Shown here: positions 60,093-64,000 of the stretch, piece by piece
Numbering within the stretch: the stretch's first letter is position 1
How the letters are laid out: each line of letters opens with the position of its first letter
From: Vibrio gigantis
GTDB lineage: Bacteria; Pseudomonadota; Gammaproteobacteria; Enterobacterales; Vibrionaceae
Length of the DNA stretch: 64,000 bases
NCBI RefSeq assembly: GCF_024347515.1
Contig: NZ_AP025493.1
Span: 682,001-746,000, forward strand
Reading direction: 5' to 3'
Notes under the pieces: model-generated
Seen by the model: only the letters and a program-made list of their open reading frames with translations
What the model was told of the DNA's origin: nothing
Database searches by the model: none
Made by a program: the position numbers and the translations under genes

Positions 60093-61577
60093 ATGATTTT
60101 ACCTGTAATTCTAGCTGGCGGCTCTGGTAGCCGCCTCTGGCCACTATCTCGCGAGCTTTACCCTAAGCAATTCCTCAACATCGCAGGTGAGCAATCTATG
60201 CTTCAGCAAACCCTTTTGCGTTTGCAAGGCCTTGAAGCGTACTTAAGTAATACCGAGTGTGCAGCTCCCTTCATTATCTGTAACGAAGAACACCGCTTTA
60301 TTACTGCGGAACAAGCTCGATCGGCTCACATCCAACACAGTGGTATTCTACTAGAGCCTGTCGGCCGAAATACGGCTCCAGCCATCGCATTAGCTGCATT
60401 ACAGGCTTTAAATCACTCGAACAGCAGTCAACAACATGAATCTGACCCAATACTATTAGTACTGGCCGCTGATCACCACATCGACAAAACGACCGAATTT
60501 CAGCAAACGGTGAGCCGCGGTATTGAGCAAGCGAAACAAGGCAAACTCGTCACATTTGGCATTACTCCGAACGCACCAGAAACTGGGTATGGTTATATCA
60601 AACAAGGAGAGCCTCTCTCCCATCATGCTTACGCAATTGAGTGTTTCGTTGAAAAGCCCGACAGAGCGACTGCAGAGCAGTACATTGATTCGGGACAATA
60701 CCTATGGAACAGCGGTATGTTCATGTTTAGAGCATCACGCTACCTTGAAGAACTTGCTGAACATCGTCCAGAGATCTTAACGGCCTGTAAACTCGCTCTC
60801 ACAACGCAAAACACCGACCTCGACTTTATCCGTATTGACGCCGAAGCATTCAAAAGAAGCCCAAGCGACTCCATCGACTATGCCGTGATGGAAAAAACGT
60901 CGGATGCTGCGGTGCTCCCGATGGATGTTGGTTGGAACGATATTGGTTCGTGGTCTGCAATCTGGGATGTCAGTGATAAAGATGAACACAACAATGTGAT
61001 TGAAGGCGATGTGTTAACTGTCGACTCTCAGCACAACTACATCCACTCTGAAAATAAACTGGTTGCGACTGTGGGTGTCGAAAACCTGATTATTGTCGAA
61101 ACCAAAGACGCTATATTGGTTGCAAATAAAGACAAGGTTCAAGGAGTGAAATCGATTGTCAGCCAGTTGAATCAAGCTGAACGAACAGAGCATGTTCATC
61201 ACCGAGAAGTGTTTAGACCTTGGGGTAAATACGATTTAATCGACCTAGGTAAACGCGACAAAGTAAAACGTATCACCGTAAAACCCGGTCATAAGTTATC
61301 GCTACAAATGCATCACCATAGAGCGGAACACTGGGTTGTCGTCGCGGGCATCGCGAAGGTGACCAATGATGAGAAAACTTACCTAGTCGAAGAAGACCAA
61401 TCCACCTACATTCCGCTAGGACACGTACATAGCCTAGAAAACCCAGGTGACTCCCCATTGGAAATGATTGAAGTACAAACCGGCAGCCATTTGAGCGAAG
61501 ACGACATCATCCGATATCAAGATAGCTATGGGCGAAGCGAACAATCTAGCTCACCTCAAATCAACAAATCGAACTAA
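60093..61577 (+). CDS. manC: Mannose-1-phosphate guanylyltransferase / mannose-6-phosphate isomerase
   Basis: 494 aa from ATG 60093, where the family start MILPVILAGGSGSRLWPLSR begins; a GTG at 60048 is in frame but adds residues not seen in relatives, and neither start has a strong ribosome site. Nucleotidyltransferase domain (about 1-330) with the FVEKPDR sugar-phosphate site and YLWNSGMFMF, then a cupin isomerase domain (about 350-470) with RPWGKYDLID and SLQMHHHRAEHWVVV. It makes GDP-mannose and fructose-6-P/mannose-6-P interconversion for capsule or LPS. It is followed by manB 15 nt later. Confidence 0.94.
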   Translation: MILPVILAGGSGSRLWPLSRELYPKQFLNIAGEQSMLQQTLLRLQGLEAYLSNTECAAPFIICNEEHRFITAEQARSAHIQHSGILLEPVGRNTAPAIALAALQALNHSNSSQQHESDPILLVLAADHHIDKTTEFQQTVSRGIEQAKQGKLVTFGITPNAPETGYGYIKQGEPLSHHAYAIECFVEKPDRATAEQYIDSGQYLWNSGMFMFRASRYLEELAEHRPEILTACKLALTTQNTDLDFIRIDAEAFKRSPSDSIDYAVMEKTSDAAVLPMDVGWNDIGSWSAIWDVSDKDEHNNVIEGDVLTVDSQHNYIHSENKLVATVGVENLIIVETKDAILVANKDKVQGVKSIVSQLNQAERTEHVHHREVFRPWGKYDLIDLGKRDKVKRITVKPGHKLSLQMHHHRAEHWVVVAGIAKVTNDEKTYLVEEDQSTYIPLGHVHSLENPGDSPLEMIEVQTGSHLSEDDIIRYQDSYGRSEQSSSPQINKSN

Positions 61578-61592
61578 AGCAGCGACGATAGA

Positions 61593-63017
61593 ATGAAACA
61601 GAATTTAGAACTCAGCTGCTTTAAAAATAACGATGTCCGAGGAGTCATTGGTAAACAAATCAATGAGCACCTTGCTTACCTGCTTGGTAGAGCATTTGGC
61701 GAATATGTCCTTTCAAAGGCATCTAAAACGTCATTCGGTGAGCTGGCTCAAGTAGTCATTGGTCGTGATAATCGCGAAACCTCACTACCACTGCAGAAAG
61801 CGATGACCAAGGGCTTGATTGAATCAGGGATCAACGTGGTAGATCTCGGTATGACAGGCACAGAAGAAGTCTACTTTGCAACTCCCCACCTACAAGCCAT
61901 TGGCGGAGTCCAGATTACGGCAAGCCACAATCCAATCAATTACAACGGCATGAAGTTAGTCGGTCTAGATGCTAATCCAATCAGTAAAAGCAATGGGTTA
62001 GATGTAATTAAACAGCGCATGGAAGCTCTAGAGCATGAGAGAATCAGCGAACAACCGATCAGCCATGATCAAGCCGATAATTTCATTAGAACGGCCAGTA
62101 TTCTCGCTCCTTATGTGGATCACCTACTCTCATACGTAACCCCGTCAAAGCTATCACCGATGAAGATTGTGGTTAACGCGGGAAACGGCGTTGCTGGGCA
62201 TGTCATTGATGCTCTAGAGACTAAGTTCAACGAATTTAATGTTCCAATCGTCTTCATCAAGGTTCATCACATTCCTGATGGGATGTTCCCAAATGGCATT
62301 CCTAACCCTTTACTCAAAGAAAACCAAGCAGCCACTCGCGATGCCGTTTTAGAGCACTCCGCAAACCTTGGCATCGCATGGGATGGTGATTTTGATCGTT
62401 GTTTCTTCTTTGATGAAAAAGGCAATTACATTGAGGGTTACTACATCGTAGGTCTGCTAACCGAAGCCTTCTTGCTGAAAGACTCCAATGCAACTGTACT
62501 ACACGACATGCGTATGACATGGAATACGATAGAGATTGCAGATAGACTCGGTGGAAACGCTGTTGGAGTCAAAGCTGGGCATGCTTTGATCAAAGAGAAA
62601 ATGCGAGAGCTCAACGCAGTGTACGGTGGAGAAATGAGCGCACATCACTACTTCCGTGACTTTGGGTATTGCGACTCAGGGATGATTCCTTGGCTACTAG
62701 TCATTGAACTGCTCAGTAAGACTCAACAATCTCTCCACCAACTCATCAGATCAAGCATGAACAAATTCCCTTCTTCAGGCGAGATAAATCGCGAGGTAGC
62801 AGACTCTGAAAAGGTTATGGCTCGTGTACTATCACGCTACCAAAAGAGTGCTGTACACATCGATCATACCGATGGAATCAGCATCAACATGGGCGAGTGG
62901 CGTTTCAACTTGAGAAAGTCCAATACCGAACCATTAATCCGCCTTAACGTAGAAACCAGACAAAATAGAACTTTGTTAACAGAAAAAGTGGAAGAGCTAC
63001 TCAACCTAATCAGGTAG
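61593..63017 (+). CDS. manB: Phosphomannomutase
   Basis: 474 aa, the alpha-D-phosphohexomutase family. It interconverts mannose 6-phosphate and mannose 1-phosphate for the ManC step. Catalytic phosphoserine is in GVQITASHNPINYNG, the Mg-binding loop in WDGDFDRCFFFDE, the sugar-binding loop in YGGEMSAHHYFRDF, and the phosphate loop in RKSNTEPLIRLNVE. It lies 15 nt after manC, so the two are one unit. No glycosyltransferase is nearby within the window; the product would serve a polysaccharide locus elsewhere. Confidence 0.95.
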   Translation: MKQNLELSCFKNNDVRGVIGKQINEHLAYLLGRAFGEYVLSKASKTSFGELAQVVIGRDNRETSLPLQKAMTKGLIESGINVVDLGMTGTEEVYFATPHLQAIGGVQITASHNPINYNGMKLVGLDANPISKSNGLDVIKQRMEALEHERISEQPISHDQADNFIRTASILAPYVDHLLSYVTPSKLSPMKIVVNAGNGVAGHVIDALETKFNEFNVPIVFIKVHHIPDGMFPNGIPNPLLKENQAATRDAVLEHSANLGIAWDGDFDRCFFFDEKGNYIEGYYIVGLLTEAFLLKDSNATVLHDMRMTWNTIEIADRLGGNAVGVKAGHALIKEKMRELNAVYGGEMSAHHYFRDFGYCDSGMIPWLLVIELLSKTQQSLHQLIRSSMNKFPSSGEINREVADSEKVMARVLSRYQKSAVHIDHTDGISINMGEWRFNLRKSNTEPLIRLNVETRQNRTLLTEKVEELLNLIR

Positions 63018-63042
63018 GCTTATCTTGTCATTGTCTAGTTCA

Positions 63043-63073
63043 AAAAAGCCGCAAATAGTTGCGGCTTTCTCAT
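63043..63073. terminator. Terminator between manB and the exported hypothetical gene
   Basis: AAAGCCGCAA pairs with TTGCGGCTTT around a 4-nt loop, followed by CTCAT on plus and by an A-run-derived T-run on minus (TTTTTTG). It can serve both sides. Confidence 0.8.
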
Positions 63074-63087
63074 GTAAGAAAACTGTA

Positions 63088-63495
63088 CTATTTAAGCTGG
63101 CGCGACGTATAAGTTTCGCTGATCACGCCAGAGCCTTTGCGCTTTTTCATTGTTACTTTTACTGAGCGCTTCGCGTCAGCAACATCATAACGAATCGCTT
63201 GGCCCAAGAACTTATCGTTACGCTTGAGCTCTCTAGCTTCCAACTTGATCGTTTTGTTACCGCGGTTTACGTCGCAACGGTAATCCCAATCGTTCTGCCC
63301 ATCTTTCAAGCTAAGCAAGATACGCTGATTGCTTTTTCCTGACGTCGCTTTAATACCACGAGGTTGCTTGTCAATCGCTAGTGCAAGGCCAGCTTTACAT
63401 AGTTGCTCTGCGTTGAGCCCTGTTGCAGCTTGTACATTTGATATAGAAAACGTGTTTAGCGCAATTAATACTACACTCGCCAATACTACTTTCAT
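63088..63495 (-). CDS. Small exported hypothetical protein
   Basis: 135 aa with a signal peptide cut near VQA-ATG (residue 23). The mature part is basic (many Lys/Arg: RELKRNDKFLGQAIR, KVTMKKRKGSG) and has two Cys (EQLCKAGLALAI and WDYRCDVNRGN) likely to form a disulfide in the periplasm. No family recognised. The start has a weak ribosome site. It lies between two terminators and is monocistronic. Confidence 0.65.
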   Translation of the reverse strand: MKVVLASVVLIALNTFSISNVQAATGLNAEQLCKAGLALAIDKQPRGIKATSGKSNQRILLSLKDGQNDWDYRCDVNRGNKTIKLEARELKRNDKFLGQAIRYDVADAKRSVKVTMKKRKGSGVISETYTSRQLK

Positions 63496-63603
63496 TGGTA
63501 CGACTCTTCAGTTTATGGAACACCACACTATTTAACCATTCAGCATACAATAAGTAAATATCTTTATGGGATAGCAAACCTTAAAATGAGAGGCGTATAA
63601 AAA

Positions 63604-63634
63604 AGCCCTTACTCACAAAAGCGAGTAAGGGCCT
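63604..63634 (-). terminator. Terminator after the DAHP synthase gene
   Basis: GCCCTTACTC (63605-63614) pairs with GAGTAAGGGC (63623-63632). On the minus strand a run of T follows the stem, so it ends the gene at 63679. Confidence 0.88.
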
Positions 63635-63678
63635 TAAATAATCTAAGTCGTTTTAAAAGCTAATTAAAGCAAACCAAC

Positions 63679-64000
63679 TTACTTGTTGCGACGAGCTTCA
63701 ACTGCGTCTGCTAGCTGGCGCAGCACTGTTTCAGTATCTTCCCAACCAATACAAGCATCAGTAACAGATTGGCCGTAAGTTGCAGCTTTACCATCAACCA
63801 AGTCTTGGCGACCTTCAACAAGGTGAGATTCAATCATCACACCGAAGATAGCTTTGTCACCACCAGAAATTTGTGCGCTCACGTCATCAGACACGTTCAT
63901 TTGACGTTTGAACTGCTTAGAGCTGTTCGCGTGACTGAAATCGATCATCACTTTTTGTGGAAGACCTGAAGCTGCTAGCTCTTCTTTAATCTTACCAACG
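63679..64000 (-). CDS. 3-deoxy-7-phosphoheptulonate synthase, class I, 5' end cut by window edge
   Basis: Only the last 106 codons are in the window; the frame stays open to position 64000. It matches the C-terminus of AroF/AroG/AroH: ASGLPQKVMIDFSHANSSKQ, GDKAIFGVMIESHLVEG and SVTDACIGWEDTETVLRQLA. The Asp, His and Glu in the visible part are metal and substrate ligands in the family. It makes DAHP from PEP and erythrose 4-phosphate, the first step of the shikimate pathway. Which feedback isozyme it is cannot be told from this end. Confidence 0.93.
   Translation of the reverse strand, partial: VGKIKEELAASGLPQKVMIDFSHANSSKQFKRQMNVSDDVSAQISGGDKAIFGVMIESHLVEGRQDLVDGKAATYGQSVTDACIGWEDTETVLRQLADAVEARRNK

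Noticed and set aside
1..64000. CRISPR arrays, tRNA and rRNA genes, IS elements.
   Set aside because: Looked for and not found on either strand.

Overview
This 64 kb window looks like part of a marine Vibrio genome, probably from the V. splendidus clade and probably from the second chromosome. That placement is inferred from gene content recalled from memory, not from a search. Pointers are kbl-tdh, gnd/gntK/gntR, phnW-pbfA-phnX with a two-domain PhnU, ktrAB, cytochrome b562, an OmpA-type porin and a DAHP synthase. Base composition looks even, roughly low-to-mid 40s %GC by eye. No rRNA, tRNA, CRISPR array, transposase or integrase was seen.

Layout. (1) 1-4759: an accessory block. A divergent WYL-domain regulator (cut by the left edge) faces an ADP-ribosylglycohydrolase (DraG fold) with an unknown C-terminal extension, then four tightly packed small or membrane genes ending in a DUF4236 protein. 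I recognise no described system here, and it is the best candidate for something new. (2) 4855-7187: kbl-tdh threonine degradation. (3) 7.5-14.3 kb: an EAL protein, an XRE regulator, LysR plus a VOC protein, a PepSY/DUF2946 membrane pair, cytochrome b562 and a PHP phosphoesterase. (4) 14.6-23.2 kb: a 1004-aa HD-GYP sensor with a large insertion in its catalytic domain, a DMT exporter divergent from LysR, YbjQ, a LysM/M23 endopeptidase behind a near-consensus Zur box, a TPR protein and a b561-type cytochrome. (5) 23.3-35.6 kb: two hypotheticals, a heterodimeric ABC exporter (MdlAB type), a Nudix hydrolase, a DUF333 lipoprotein, a membrane protein, a DUF218 protein, sdaA, a POT-like transporter and a Fur-box-preceded siderophore-interacting protein.

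(6) 35.7-42.0 kb: gluconate use. GntR (LacI family), Gnd, GntK and a three-part TRAP transporter lie together. GntR-type operators (TGTTACCGGTAACA-like) stand before gntR and, doubled, before the TRAP binding protein, so uptake, phosphorylation and oxidation appear to form one regulon.

(7) 42.1-53.3 kb: 2-aminoethylphosphonate (AEP) use. The minus strand carries phnS, a FAD aminophosphonate oxidoreductase, phnT, phnU, phnR and a DMT protein. The plus strand carries phnW-pbfA-phnX. Similar 12-bp dyads precede phnS, phnT and phnW and are good PhnR operator candidates. Imported AEP would be transaminated by PhnW and hydrolysed by PhnX. PbfA would feed hydroxylated AEP into the same route, and the oxidoreductase probably handles another aminophosphonate such as an N-methyl form.

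(8) 53.6-64 kb: an OmpA-like protein, OsmC, an exported MsrA-MsrB fusion, KtrAB potassium uptake, an MscS-type channel, manC-manB for GDP-mannose precursors, a small exported hypothetical and the 3' end of a DAHP synthase gene running off the right edge.
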